DNA of 64,000 bases from Marinilongibacter aquaticus (GTDB lineage Bacteria > Bacteroidota > Bacteroidia > Cytophagales > Spirosomataceae), in NCBI RefSeq assembly GCF_020149935.1, contig NZ_CP083757.1, positions 124,001-188,000 on the forward strand, given 5' to 3'. The notes beneath the pieces are model-generated. The model was not told the DNA's origin, searched no databases, and saw only the letters and a list, made by a program, of their open reading frames with translations. This document shows positions 52,121 through 60,893 of the stretch, piece after piece. Position 1 is the stretch's first letter; the number at the start of each line of letters is the position of its first letter. The position numbers and the translations under genes were made by a program.

Positions 52121-52840
52121 ATGAAAAAAATTGGCTTTTTGCTGCTTTGCACGGTTTTGCAAAGTATGGCCCAAGATGTGGTGTACGAAACTGAATTGCT
52201 CAAAATCACCGAAATAAAACCCAATGTATTCGTGCACGTGTCTTATTTGCAAACCGAAGATTTTGGTAAAGTAGGTTGCAATGGCTTGGTGATTGTGGAT
52301 CACAAAAAGGCGATTGTTTTCGATACACCGATCGATGATCCAAGTTCGCAAGAATTGATCGATTGGTTGACAAAAGAAAAGTCAGTAGAAATAAAAGCGG
52401 TTGTGGCTACGCATTTCCACGACGACTGCCTTGGAGGCGTACAGGCTTTTGAGGAAGCGGGCATACCGTCATATGCGAGTGCATTTACGCAAAGTCTTGC
52501 AGAAAAAGAAGGCAATGCTGTTCCAAAAAATGCTTTTGCGAAGGACAAGAAATTTAAAGTGGGTAAGAAAAAAGTGTATGTGCGTTTTTTTGGAGCAGGG
52601 CATACTTTAGACAATGTGGTGGCCTACGAACCTAAAGATCGCTTGCTATTTGGCGGATGTTTGGTGAAAACGCTCAATGCCGGAAAAGGGTATTTGGGCG
52701 ATGCCGATGTGAAAGAATGGCCGCTTACTATACAGAAAATAGAAAATGCATATCCCGAGGTCGATTTGGTGGTGCCGGGGCACGGAGATTATGGCGATAA
52801 AAAACTGCTTGTTTTTACTCGCAAGTTGTTTTCTGAATAA
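52121..52840 (+). CDS. Subclass B1 metallo-beta-lactamase
   Basis: A 239-residue periplasmic enzyme with a signal peptide (MKKIGFLLLCTVLQSMAQ). ATG 52121 is chosen because it opens this signal. The zinc ligands of a B1 enzyme are complete: THFHDDCLGG gives His98, His100 and Asp102 (Zn1/Zn2), GAGHTLDN gives His161, FGGCLVK gives Cys180 and PGHGDYG gives His221. Cys103 after Asp102 replaces the common Arg, as in CcrA/CfiA of Bacteroides. GDADVKEWPLTIQKI also matches that branch. It should hydrolyse beta-lactams including carbapenems. It lies at the end of the nuclease-sialidase-lactamase run with no mobile element beside it, so it looks like a chromosomal resident gene. Confidence 0.93.
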   Translation: MKKIGFLLLCTVLQSMAQDVVYETELLKITEIKPNVFVHVSYLQTEDFGKVGCNGLVIVDHKKAIVFDTPIDDPSSQELIDWLTKEKSVEIKAVVATHFHDDCLGGVQAFEEAGIPSYASAFTQSLAEKEGNAVPKNAFAKDKKFKVGKKKVYVRFFGAGHTLDNVVAYEPKDRLLFGGCLVKTLNAGKGYLGDADVKEWPLTIQKIENAYPEVDLVVPGHGDYGDKKLLVFTRKLFSE

Positions 52841-52931
52841 GAAAAGCGAGTAGGATGAAAAAAAATAATTTTTCACCCAACCCTTTCCTTTTCGATTCCG
52901 TCTAGCCACCAAAGTCCTCTCAAACAAAACA

Positions 52932-53477
52932 TTGTTGACTGAACTGGAGAAAACCATAGGTGAAGCTCAGGCTGGAAATGAGCAAGCGTTTAGGTCTCTT
53001 TTCGAGGCCTATGGCTCTATGGTATTTTCTATTGGCTTGCGGTATATGGGAGATCAAGATGCGGCGAAAGATTTGCTGCAAGAGACTTTTATCAAGCTGC
53101 ACAGCAAGATCAAGAATTATGAATTTAAAGGCTCTTTTGAAGGCTGGTTGAAGCGAATGGCCGTCAATACAGCCGTGGATGAAATCAGAAAGCACAGAAT
53201 ATGGTCTCTGGCCGAACGCATGGAAGAAAACATGTGGGAAGCCAGTGCACTTTCGTCCGAAGAAATCCTTTCGGAACTCTCGGCCCAAGAACTTCTCGAG
53301 CTCATTCGGGCTTTGCCCACGGCCTACGGTTTGGTTTTCAATTTGTATGTTATCGAGGGCTACAAGCATACTGAAATTGCAAAAATGTTAGGCATATCGG
53401 AAGGGACGAGTAAATCGAATCTTCACGATGCAAGAAAACTTTTAAGGAAACGCGTAAACCTCATCATGAATGGCTAA
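52932..53477 (+). CDS. ECF RNA polymerase sigma-70 factor
   Basis: A 181-residue ECF sigma factor. Region 2 (about 20-85) has MGDQDAAKDLLQETFIKLHSKI and FEGWLKRMAVNTAVDEIRKHR; region 4 (about 125-175) has LIRALPTAYGLVFNLYVIEGYKHTEIAKMLGISEGTSKSNLHDARKLLRK. The only plausible start is TTG at 52932 or the next codon; no ATG exists before region 2. It heads a five-gene operon; the next protein (18 bases on) sits in the place normally used by an anti-sigma factor. Confidence 0.93.
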   Translation: MLTELEKTIGEAQAGNEQAFRSLFEAYGSMVFSIGLRYMGDQDAAKDLLQETFIKLHSKIKNYEFKGSFEGWLKRMAVNTAVDEIRKHRIWSLAERMEENMWEASALSSEEILSELSAQELLELIRALPTAYGLVFNLYVIEGYKHTEIAKMLGISEGTSKSNLHDARKLLRKRVNLIMNG

Positions 53478-53495
53478 AACTCTACTTTGAATGAA

Positions 53496-54839
53496 ATGAA
53501 AGAGCAGGATGAAATAGACAAGGCCTTTCGCCAATCTTTTGAGGGTTTCAAACCTGAAATCCCCAAGGATTCGTGGTCTAAAGTGAAAGAAGGAATCGCC
53601 AAAGCCGAGTTGGAAAAAGCTTTGCGGTGGAAAACAAGATATAAGTACTTATCCTTGTTTTTAGGGGCCCTTGTGCTGTTTTCGGGTGTTTTTTATACGT
53701 TTTCTGATCAAGACAATAAAGGGCTGGGTGCAGATGAGCGAGAAAACAATGCATTGTCCGAACTCAAACGCGACACAGTATATGTCGAGCGTTTTGTGCA
53801 AAAAACGGATACCGTTTTTGTCCGCAGCTTTGTGTCGAAAAAAACTTCTGATATAGATATTGAAAAGGTACTTCAGAACGAACTCCTTTTTGAACAAGTC
53901 GTTTCGTATGCAGAAAAACAAGGCTATTCCGTGAAAAGAAAAGCCCTTGAAGAACCCTCGCCTCGCATTATTCCCAACTTCACTTCGCCCAATACACTGC
54001 GTTCGTTGGCTTATGGGCAGGTGCTTGTTCACCCGTTTCGTGCGGTATCGCGTTTCAATAGCGTATCGTCGGCCAATACACGAATCAAGAAAGAAAAAGT
54101 GCCTTTAAAAAACCGGCTCTTTTTCCAAGGTCTGATTGGCCAGGGCGTGGGCAAGCTCATAGTGCCGAAAGGAAACGATATATTCGGAAGCAACAGCAGT
54201 AAAGACTTTGGGTTTTATGGGGGAATAAGGCTTTCAGATCGTTTTTGGATGAAAACGGGAATTCGGGTCGATCATCAAAATTATACTTTGGAATCGGAAG
54301 GAAGGATTCGATTAGAAGCCGAGCACATCAATCAAAATTATCAATTCGTATACCGATCGCCTCTGGGCAATTTGGTCATTCCGAATGAAGCCTTGTCCTT
54401 TCCCGCTCGACAAGGAGCGTCATTGGAAATTGAATCGCACAACAATAACCGCGGCAAACAGTTGGTAGTACCCATTCAGTTCAATTATGATTTCTTGAGT
54501 AAGGATGTTCGCTTTTTGGGCTACTTTCGACCGCTCGAGCTCTACGCAGGCTTGAATGCCTACATCCAAAAGCCTTTGAAAAATAAAGTGAGCTTGGAAA
54601 TCTACGAACACGACGGCAGCGAATTTGACCTCACACTCGATAAATTCTCGAGTTTGAGCAATTTGTCTGTGGGGGCCGGTATGCAAACCGGTGCGAAGCT
54701 TGAAATTTACCCGGGCTGGAAACTTATGTTGGAATTACAGGCTCACAGAAACCTAACCTATACGGTGAATAATGAATACTTCAAGAGCTTCAGACAAGGT
54801 TTGAGCCTTTCTGGAGGAATAGAAATCCGATTTAAATAA
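53496..54839 (+). CDS. Membrane-anchored outer-membrane beta-barrel-like protein, possible anti-sigma factor
   Basis: A 447-residue protein with an unusual build. Residues 1-48 are cytoplasmic and helical (KDSWSKVKEGIAKAELEKAL), followed by one membrane helix (YLSLFLGALVLFSGVFYTF, about 50-68), a linker of about 120 residues, and a C-terminal part that reads like a small outer-membrane barrel (GFYGGIRLSDRFWMKTGIRVDHQNY, GYFRPLELYAGLNAYI, LSNLSVGAGMQTGAKLEIYPGWKLMLEL, GLSLSGGIEIRFK). The position right after the sigma gene suggests that the N-terminus binds the sigma factor. ATG 53496 is used; TTG 53487 is possible. I know no experimental data on this type. Confidence 0.75.
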   Translation: MKEQDEIDKAFRQSFEGFKPEIPKDSWSKVKEGIAKAELEKALRWKTRYKYLSLFLGALVLFSGVFYTFSDQDNKGLGADERENNALSELKRDTVYVERFVQKTDTVFVRSFVSKKTSDIDIEKVLQNELLFEQVVSYAEKQGYSVKRKALEEPSPRIIPNFTSPNTLRSLAYGQVLVHPFRAVSRFNSVSSANTRIKKEKVPLKNRLFFQGLIGQGVGKLIVPKGNDIFGSNSSKDFGFYGGIRLSDRFWMKTGIRVDHQNYTLESEGRIRLEAEHINQNYQFVYRSPLGNLVIPNEALSFPARQGASLEIESHNNNRGKQLVVPIQFNYDFLSKDVRFLGYFRPLELYAGLNAYIQKPLKNKVSLEIYEHDGSEFDLTLDKFSSLSNLSVGAGMQTGAKLEIYPGWKLMLELQAHRNLTYTVNNEYFKSFRQGLSLSGGIEIRFK

Positions 54840-54895
54840 AAAGAACACCCAACTGTTTTGCGATGCGATCCGTCTGCTAGAAAAAAATAGCGACG

Positions 54896-55327
54896 ATGAG
54901 AAAAACAAGCGAAAACATCTCTAGACTTCAATTCCTTAGAAACTTGGGCTTTGGCGGCTCGGCACTGATGGCTGTGTATTTAAGCAGTTGTGTGAACGAA
55001 ACGGTGAACCCGGCTTCAAGCCCAAGCGGGCAGTCTACCACAGTCGACCTCAGCGATTCGGCAAATGCGGCCTTGCTGCAAGATGGTGGATACATTATTC
55101 TTGGCAATATCGTTGTGGCCAATATCGGAAACGGGAAATTTGCGGCTGTCACCCGTATTTGCAGCCATGAAGGCGAGAAGCGGGTCATTTATAGAAATGG
55201 CGAATTCTACTGCACCGCACACGGAGCCCGATACGACACAAGTGGAAACGGATTGAACGGCAATGGCAGCCGTGGGCTTATCGCCTATACCGTAACCGAA
55301 GAGGGCAACGTCCTCACCATTTTCTAA
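54896..55327 (+). CDS. Rieske [2Fe-2S] lipoprotein
   Basis: A 143-residue protein with an N-terminal signal ending in lipobox-like LSSC (Cys32). The Rieske cluster ligands are Cys89 and His91 (TRICSHEGE) and Cys106 and His109 (FYCTAHGARYD). It is an electron-transfer protein held at the periplasmic face. It is too short for a cytochrome bc1 Rieske and lacks the disulfide Cys pair of that class. It is the third gene of the sigma operon, followed by DUF5777 and YceI genes, a combination that recurs in Bacteroidota. Confidence 0.92.
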   Translation: MRKTSENISRLQFLRNLGFGGSALMAVYLSSCVNETVNPASSPSGQSTTVDLSDSANAALLQDGGYIILGNIVVANIGNGKFAAVTRICSHEGEKRVIYRNGEFYCTAHGARYDTSGNGLNGNGSRGLIAYTVTEEGNVLTIF

Positions 55328-55342
55328 AATCCCATTGCAAGA

Positions 55343-56275
55343 ATGACATATATGATATTGAAACAAAAAAAATGGCTTTTCCTCGGGCTTTCCCTTTTAC
55401 TTTTTCAATGTGCACAGGCTCAAGAAAATTTGTTGAACGATTTGGATCAGATCGCTCCAGACAAACCCATTCCAGTATCTGCCACTTTCAAATCTACGCG
55501 GATTATAAACGGGCATTCGGTAGAGACTGTGCCCAAGAATCACTTGGATTTTCGGATTTCGCACCGTTTTGGCAAACTGAATAGCGGATTCAATAACCTT
55601 TGGGGCTTAGACGAAGCCAGGATACGCATAGGGCTGGAATACGGTATCACAAACAATTTAATGGTGGGTGTGGGGCGAAGCAGTTATTTGAAAGAATATG
55701 ATTATTTCTTGAAATACCGATTGGTGCACCAAAAGGCAAATTCACGCTTCAACCCCGTGACGGTAACGCTGTTGGCTTCGGCTTCTACTACTACGATGGA
55801 TACCTCGCCGTCGATGACTTTTTACAATAACCTTGAAAGGCAAAGCTATATTGGACAACTGATGATTGCCCGGAAGTTCGGTGAAAAGCTTTCGCTCGAA
55901 TTGAACCCCACAGTGGTGCACAGAAACAAAACAAGCGTGCTTTTCGATTCCAATACTTTGTATTCCTTGGGTTTTGGCGGACGGATTAAACTGTCGAAAA
56001 GAACCAGCCTGAACGGCGAGTATTATTATACCCTGAACAACCTTTTGGGCGATGGTTTCAGTCGCGATCCAAGCTTTAGGAATAACCTGTCTCTTGGCTT
56101 TGATATTGAAACGGGTGGGCATGTGTTTCAATTGCACATTTCCAATTCGCGAGGCATGATTGAAAAACAATTTATTGGAGATACTACTGACCAATGGCTA
56201 AAGGGCGGGTTATTTTATGGATTTAATATTTCGCGGATGTTCAGCTTCGACAAGAAAGAGAAGCGAATCAAATGA
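55343..56275 (+). CDS. DUF5777 family beta-barrel protein
   Basis: A 310-residue protein with a signal peptide (to about residue 27). NHLDFRISHRFGKLNSGFNNLWGLDEARIRIGLEYGITNNLMVGVGRSSYLKEYDYFLKYRLVHQK is the conserved DUF5777 block; alternating strands continue to the end as in an outer-membrane barrel. The function is unknown; the family is usually encoded with Rieske or YceI proteins, as here. Start at 55343 or at the Met three codons later. It follows the Rieske gene by 15 bases. Confidence 0.85.
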   Translation: MTYMILKQKKWLFLGLSLLLFQCAQAQENLLNDLDQIAPDKPIPVSATFKSTRIINGHSVETVPKNHLDFRISHRFGKLNSGFNNLWGLDEARIRIGLEYGITNNLMVGVGRSSYLKEYDYFLKYRLVHQKANSRFNPVTVTLLASASTTTMDTSPSMTFYNNLERQSYIGQLMIARKFGEKLSLELNPTVVHRNKTSVLFDSNTLYSLGFGGRIKLSKRTSLNGEYYYTLNNLLGDGFSRDPSFRNNLSLGFDIETGGHVFQLHISNSRGMIEKQFIGDTTDQWLKGGLFYGFNISRMFSFDKKEKRIK

Positions 56276-56300
56276 TTGAAACAGTGAATAAAAGAGCAAG

Positions 56301-56861
56301 ATGAAAAACACACGAATTTATACGTACATCGGCATCGTTTTCCTTTTACTGCCACAGCATGTGCTGTTTGCACAAAAAGTGATTTGCAAACAAGGCACAA
56401 TTTCTTTGTTCTCAGAAACGCCCATGGAAAACATTTCGGCCGAAAACCACAAGGTGGTCAGTGTTTTGGATTTGGGAACCCGGCAGGTTGCAGTAAAAAT
56501 GACTATTACCGATTTTGTGTTTCCGAATAAATTGATGCAAGAGCATTTCAATGAAAACTACATGGAAAGCGAAAAACACCCCACAGCTTGGTTTACTGGC
56601 AAGCTGTCTGGTATAAGCGATTTCGAAAAAAACGGGAAGCAAGCCGTGTTCGGAGAAGGCGAGCTCATGATTCATGGCGTGAAAAGAAAAGTGAAATTGA
56701 ATGGGCAATTGGAAGTGTCGGAAAAGGCTCTTGTGCTTCAGGCGAACTTTACGGTAAAGCCAGAAGATTACGGCATAGAAATACCCTCTCTAGTGATCAC
56801 TAAAATAGCGGAAGAAATAAAAGTGAGTGCAGCATTTTCATACACGAAAAATGCACTTTAA
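56301..56861 (+). CDS. YceI family protein
   Basis: A 186-residue exported protein with a signal peptide (to about residue 25). ISLFSETPMENISAENHKVVSVLD, the MQEHFNENYMESEKHPTAWFTGK block and GELMIHGVKRKVKLNGQLEVS are characteristic of the YceI lipocalin-like fold, which binds polyisoprenoid-type lipids. It is the last gene of the ECF sigma operon, before a strong terminator. The ligand here is not known. Confidence 0.92.
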   Translation: MKNTRIYTYIGIVFLLLPQHVLFAQKVICKQGTISLFSETPMENISAENHKVVSVLDLGTRQVAVKMTITDFVFPNKLMQEHFNENYMESEKHPTAWFTGKLSGISDFEKNGKQAVFGEGELMIHGVKRKVKLNGQLEVSEKALVLQANFTVKPEDYGIEIPSLVITKIAEEIKVSAAFSYTKNAL

Positions 56862-56870
56862 GTTTTAAAA

Positions 56871-56901
56871 CGAGAGGCCGAGGTTTTACCTCGGCCTCTC
56901 G
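56871..56901. terminator. Bidirectional terminator between the YceI and DUF805 genes
   Basis: A perfect 13-bp stem (CGAGAGGCCGAGG with CCTCGGCCTCTCG), loop TTTTA, lies between convergent genes. On the minus strand it leads into TTTTAAAA; on the plus strand the T tract is poor. Confidence 0.7.
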
Positions 56902-56906
56902 CTAAA

Positions 56907-57347
56907 TCATTCCAATTCCGTTCCGATCGAATCGATGGCTGTGTCGTCTGAAGCGGTAAAGCCGCCGTATTTTGGGCTTACGCCCCATTTGTTTTCTTCT
57001 TGTTGGCTGTCCGTGCACATCATCACCAATAGCCAGATTACTCCGGCAAGGGGAATGAGGATGACCAAATAGTACCAACCGCTCTTGCCGATATCGTGTA
57101 AACGCCGTACCGAAATGGCCAAAGAGGGTATAAAAGCGGCCAGAGTATAGGCCATATAAACGAAGTATCCCGGTGTAAAGATATCTTCTACCGCATTTGA
57201 GCCTGAAAAGAGCGGGCCGATTGCGAAAAACCACAATACTATGGTAATTATCGTATTGAATAAAGCAAACATCCAAAACTGCTGTCTTCTGGCTCTGCCT
57301 GTGAAATTGGCATAATTGCGAAACGCATCTAAGTAATATTGCATCAT
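56907..57347 (-). CDS. DUF805 family membrane protein
   Basis: A 146-residue membrane protein. YLDAFRNYANFTGRARRQQFWMFALFN is the DUF805 opening, and AISVRRLHDIGKSGWYYLVILIPLAGVIWLL is the conserved second half. Three or four membrane helices. The function is not known. It follows the DUF58 gene by 20 bases on the same strand and may be part of that operon. Confidence 0.92.
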   Translation of the reverse strand: MMQYYLDAFRNYANFTGRARRQQFWMFALFNTIITIVLWFFAIGPLFSGSNAVEDIFTPGYFVYMAYTLAAFIPSLAISVRRLHDIGKSGWYYLVILIPLAGVIWLLVMMCTDSQQEENKWGVSPKYGGFTASDDTAIDSIGTELE

Positions 57348-57367
57348 TTAATGGTGTTAAGGGGTTA

Positions 57368-58702
57368 TTAAAGCATTTGTTTTCTTTTGATATCAATATA
57401 GGTGTTTATTGCCTTTAAATTTATGCTTTTTGGGTCGACATTTAGGCTAAGTACTCCCGTTTGATTCAGTTTTTTTAATGTAACGGTTTGTTGATTCAGC
57501 ATTTCGCGGGCGATGGTTTGTGTGTAGATCTGTCTTGGGCTTTCGGCTTTTTCTTCGGCCAGTTTCAGCAATGCTTTGTTTTCAAAAAGGACCAACAGCA
57601 CCAAATGGAATTTATTCATCATCTGAAGATATTTCAGGTTTCTTTCCATGCTTTCGGTATTGTCGAATTGCGTGAAAATAATGAACAAGCTTCTTTGCTT
57701 GATTTGCGTTCGCACGAATTTGTACAAGAGTTCAAAATTCGGATCGGTGTTTTCGGCTTCTACCTGATACAGGTTTTTCTTCAATTTATTGAATTGCCCC
57801 AAACCGTTTTCGGCCTTTTGCCAATCGCAGTGTTTTGCATGAAAATTGATGAGCCCGGCTCGGTCTTTTGCCGCCAAAATCAATTGACTCAATGTCAGTG
57901 TGCAAGAAATGGCAGAATCCAGAAGATTCATGTTTTCTTCTTTTTTGAGCATCGTTCGGCCCATGTCCAAAGCAAAATAAATGTCTTGACTCTGCTCGTC
58001 ACGAAAAGTATTCAACATCAATTGGTTGCGTTTAGCACTGGCTTTCCAGTTGAGATGTCGGTAATTATCGCCCAATTGGTATTCTTTGATTTGATCGAAT
58101 TCAAAACTGTTGCCCACTTTTCGCACTTGACTGCTTTCACTTTGCAGCAAAAGATTTTGTACACCTTTGACCCGCTGCAGTTTCAATGCGGTGAAAGAGG
58201 GGAAACAGTGGCTTTCGTCGTAAAGGTCGTAAGTCACTTTTCGCATGAGTAAACCGGGGAGTTTCAGTTTATAAACGAAGTAGCTGTTGTACCAAATGTA
58301 CAGGCCCCTTTTCTCTGGCCGGATGGAATAGGTATAATCCAGATGGCTTTTGGCCCGAATTCGCAATCGCTTTTCCCAATCGAACATTTGCAATTGGTCG
58401 GGGAAGTCTTCGTACAAAGTGCCCAAGAGCTCAAAATTGCTGTTGTTTTTGAGTCGGATAAGGATGTTGTTCTTCTCGCCCGGTTTCAATTGTTTCGGTA
58501 CATCCCTTTCCAATACAGGAGCGGGCACAATTTTAAAAAGAAGGAAGGCTTCTAAAAAAAGCATGCCGAAAAAGAACAGCAAACAGACCAGACCAATCGA
58601 GATTAGGCTCGGGAAAATCAAAGCGATTGTAAACAAGAGTGCAATGCCGCCGAGAATACCGAAAGTACGGTTGGGAAAATATATGTGCTTGAAAACCGTC
58701 AT
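57368..58702 (-). CDS. DUF58 domain-containing protein
   Basis: A 444-residue membrane protein. ATG 58702 overlaps the MoxR stop by one base, so it is chosen; the open frame further upstream is moxR code. Two membrane helices near the start (RTFGILGGIALLFTIALIF and LVCLLFFFGMLFLEAFLL) precede a beta domain and the DUF58 core GDNYRHLNWKASAKRNQLMLNTF followed by a von Willebrand A-like part (DIYFALDMGRTML). It works with the MoxR ATPase in an unknown assembly or cell-envelope role. Confidence 0.9.
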   Translation of the reverse strand: MTVFKHIYFPNRTFGILGGIALLFTIALIFPSLISIGLVCLLFFFGMLFLEAFLLFKIVPAPVLERDVPKQLKPGEKNNILIRLKNNSNFELLGTLYEDFPDQLQMFDWEKRLRIRAKSHLDYTYSIRPEKRGLYIWYNSYFVYKLKLPGLLMRKVTYDLYDESHCFPSFTALKLQRVKGVQNLLLQSESSQVRKVGNSFEFDQIKEYQLGDNYRHLNWKASAKRNQLMLNTFRDEQSQDIYFALDMGRTMLKKEENMNLLDSAISCTLTLSQLILAAKDRAGLINFHAKHCDWQKAENGLGQFNKLKKNLYQVEAENTDPNFELLYKFVRTQIKQRSLFIIFTQFDNTESMERNLKYLQMMNKFHLVLLVLFENKALLKLAEEKAESPRQIYTQTIAREMLNQQTVTLKKLNQTGVLSLNVDPKSINLKAINTYIDIKRKQML

Positions 58703-59682
58703 TAGCGGGGCGTCTCGATGGTGTCGAAAAGTTCGTGCAAGACAGCCACCGTGGTAATGCCTTCGATTTCGGCATCGGGAGTCAAAAGCATACGGTGCGA
58801 CCAAGTGCTGGTGCTCATCGCTTTGATGTCGTCAGGAATCACAAAATCGCGTTCTTGCAATGCGGCGAAAGCCTTGGCGGCGTGCATCAGGGCCAATGCT
58901 CCGCGTGGCGAAACCCCCAATTGAATGTGGCGGTGTTTTCGGGTGGCCTGCGTCAATTCCACGATGTAGTGCATCAGGGCAGGTTCTACTTTTATTTGTT
59001 GCACGATTTCCTGTAAAGCACCAACTTCAGCGGCATCGAGCACAGGCGAAAGAAGCTCAATTTCCGAAGCCAAGCTCTTGTTCATGAAATGGTGCAGCAT
59101 TCGTTCTTCGTCTTCGGGCAGGGGATAGGAGAGCAGCACTTTGAGCATAAAGCGATCCATTTGGGCTTCGGGCAAGCGATATGTGCCTTCTTGCTCTACC
59201 GGGTTTTGAGTGGCGACAACCATAAAAGGTTTGGCCATATGGTAGGTGTGCCCATCCATGGTGATTTGGCGTTCTTCCATCAGCTCGAAAAGAGCCGCCT
59301 GTGTTTTGGCCGGAGAACGGTTGATTTCGTCGATCAAGATAAAATTGCTGAACACGGGCCCTTTACGGTATTCAAAATCCAGCGTTTTGGGATTGAAAAT
59401 GGAAGTGCCCAGCACATCCGAGGGCATCAGGTCTGGCGTGAATTGAATACGGGCAAAATCGATGTGCAAGCTTTTGGCAAAGAGTTTTGCCAACAATGTT
59501 TTCGCAATGCCCGGTACACCTTCGAGCAAGATGTGCCCATTGCACAGCAAACCGACCAACAGGAGGTCTATGGCTTCTTCTTGCCCAAATACCAATTGGC
59601 CAATGTTTTCTTTTACTTTTTGCAGTTTTTGGGCCAATGCCTGTACTTCTGTGTTTTCTCCGAAAAAGTTTTCTTCCATCAT
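58702..59682 (-). CDS. MoxR family AAA+ ATPase
   Basis: A 326-residue AAA+ ATPase. Walker A is GVPGIAKT (55-62), Walker B is FILIDEINR, and PAKTQAALFELMEERQITMDG, ATQNPVEQEGTYRLPEAQMDRFM (sensor 1 and Arg finger) and HIQLGVSPRGALALMHAAKA follow. MoxR proteins act as chaperones for assembly of protein complexes, often with VWA-domain partners such as the DUF58 protein. It overlaps the DUF4350 gene by 4 bases. Confidence 0.96.
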   Translation of the reverse strand: MMEENFFGENTEVQALAQKLQKVKENIGQLVFGQEEAIDLLLVGLLCNGHILLEGVPGIAKTLLAKLFAKSLHIDFARIQFTPDLMPSDVLGTSIFNPKTLDFEYRKGPVFSNFILIDEINRSPAKTQAALFELMEERQITMDGHTYHMAKPFMVVATQNPVEQEGTYRLPEAQMDRFMLKVLLSYPLPEDEERMLHHFMNKSLASEIELLSPVLDAAEVGALQEIVQQIKVEPALMHYIVELTQATRKHRHIQLGVSPRGALALMHAAKAFAALQERDFVIPDDIKAMSTSTWSHRMLLTPDAEIEGITTVAVLHELFDTIETPR

Positions 59683-60893
59683 CGGTTTGGGTTTTGATAA
59701 AAATGATTGAGGTTTTTGTGGTAACGTAAGAGATCGCTTTCGTTGATCCCGTCTGTCGATTTATAATGCTCGATATCTTGCAAAACCGCCAAAAACTGAG
59801 CCTCCGATTTTCCAGTTTTGATCGAAATGCTTGTGAGTTTTTCCTTTTGGATATCGTCTGCTGTCAATTTGAAATGCGTAAACAAGTATTCATAAAATTG
59901 TTTGAAAAACTTGAAGGCTATCGCTCCATGATCTTTTTGTTGCCAATAGAGTTGAGAAATCACTTGGGCGAAATGCTCTTCGCTTTTCTTTGTTTTTTGT
60001 TCTTTGTCGACGATTTGCACAATCCTTCGGGTATTGAATACAAAATAGAAAAGGCAGGCGATAAACAGGGTCAAAAATGCCCAGCGAATGGCGGCATATT
60101 GCCAAAAAAGCATTAAAAATGAACCGCCCTTTTGGTCTTCCTGTTTTCGGTTTTTGCGGTAGTAATCGTCCCAAAGAATTGTCCGTCTGCCAATTTCCAG
60201 TTCCGAAAAAAGCCGATTGAGCAAGGTATAATTGTCGCCGTGCAACAAGAAATAGTTTGAAAGCAAAAGGGGATTATTGCAGAGGTAAATCTTTCCTTTT
60301 CCACAGGAAAGACGCAAAATTTGGGGCTTGCCTTTTACGTCGGTCACGAGTTCATCGAAAGCGTACACATTATTGTCTAAAAGCAAACGGGCAGAATCCA
60401 GACTTTGTGGTACAATATAATGCCCGGGATATTTGTAGTGAGCGGGTGGCTCACTGGTTTGCCAAATGGCTTCGAAACCTTTGCGGTACAGGGCGGGTGG
60501 GAAAAATGCGTTTGGGTTTTCCTGTACATTCGGAAAAAAAAGAAGCGAATCCCGCACGGCATTGTCGATATTGAATGAAGCCAGAAATACGATATTGCCT
60601 CTTGCCGCATATTCTCTCAATTTACGGACTTCATAACCCGATTCGACATGGAACGCTTTCGAAATGGAAATATAGGTCTGTTCGCCGCCGATGTTTTCTT
60701 CATTCACGGTCATAAAAGGGGCATTCACTTTCTTGATCGTCCTTTTTGACAATTGATCGTAGAAAAATTTAATGTCGTATGGGTTCGACGAGTTGGTACT
60801 GACACTGAAGCGACTGTTGAATTTCTTCTTGCAACTGCTGGCCACAAAGCATAGAGAAAGGCAGATCAATATGAAGCTTGAAAATTGTCTCAT
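59679..60893 (-). CDS. DUF4350 domain-containing membrane protein
   Basis: A 404-residue protein with a lipobox-like VASSC near the N-terminus, a periplasmic region with FYDQLSKRTIKKVNAPF and the GNIVFLASFN / GKGKIYLCNNPLLLSNYFL blocks typical of DUF4350, then a membrane helix (IRWAFLTLFIACLFYFVFNTRRI) and a helical cytoplasmic tail. The function is unknown; it belongs to the MoxR cluster by coupled starts and stops on both sides (4-base overlaps). Confidence 0.85.
   Translation of the reverse strand: MRQFSSFILICLSLCFVASSCKKKFNSRFSVSTNSSNPYDIKFFYDQLSKRTIKKVNAPFMTVNEENIGGEQTYISISKAFHVESGYEVRKLREYAARGNIVFLASFNIDNAVRDSLLFFPNVQENPNAFFPPALYRKGFEAIWQTSEPPAHYKYPGHYIVPQSLDSARLLLDNNVYAFDELVTDVKGKPQILRLSCGKGKIYLCNNPLLLSNYFLLHGDNYTLLNRLFSELEIGRRTILWDDYYRKNRKQEDQKGGSFLMLFWQYAAIRWAFLTLFIACLFYFVFNTRRIVQIVDKEQKTKKSEEHFAQVISQLYWQQKDHGAIAFKFFKQFYEYLFTHFKLTADDIQKEKLTSISIKTGKSEAQFLAVLQDIEHYKSTDGINESDLLRYHKNLNHFYQNPNR

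Noticed and set aside
52121-52840. Recent acquisition of the beta-lactamase on a mobile element
   Set aside because: No insertion sequence, integron site or direct repeats flank the gene; it is co-directional with chromosomal neighbours.
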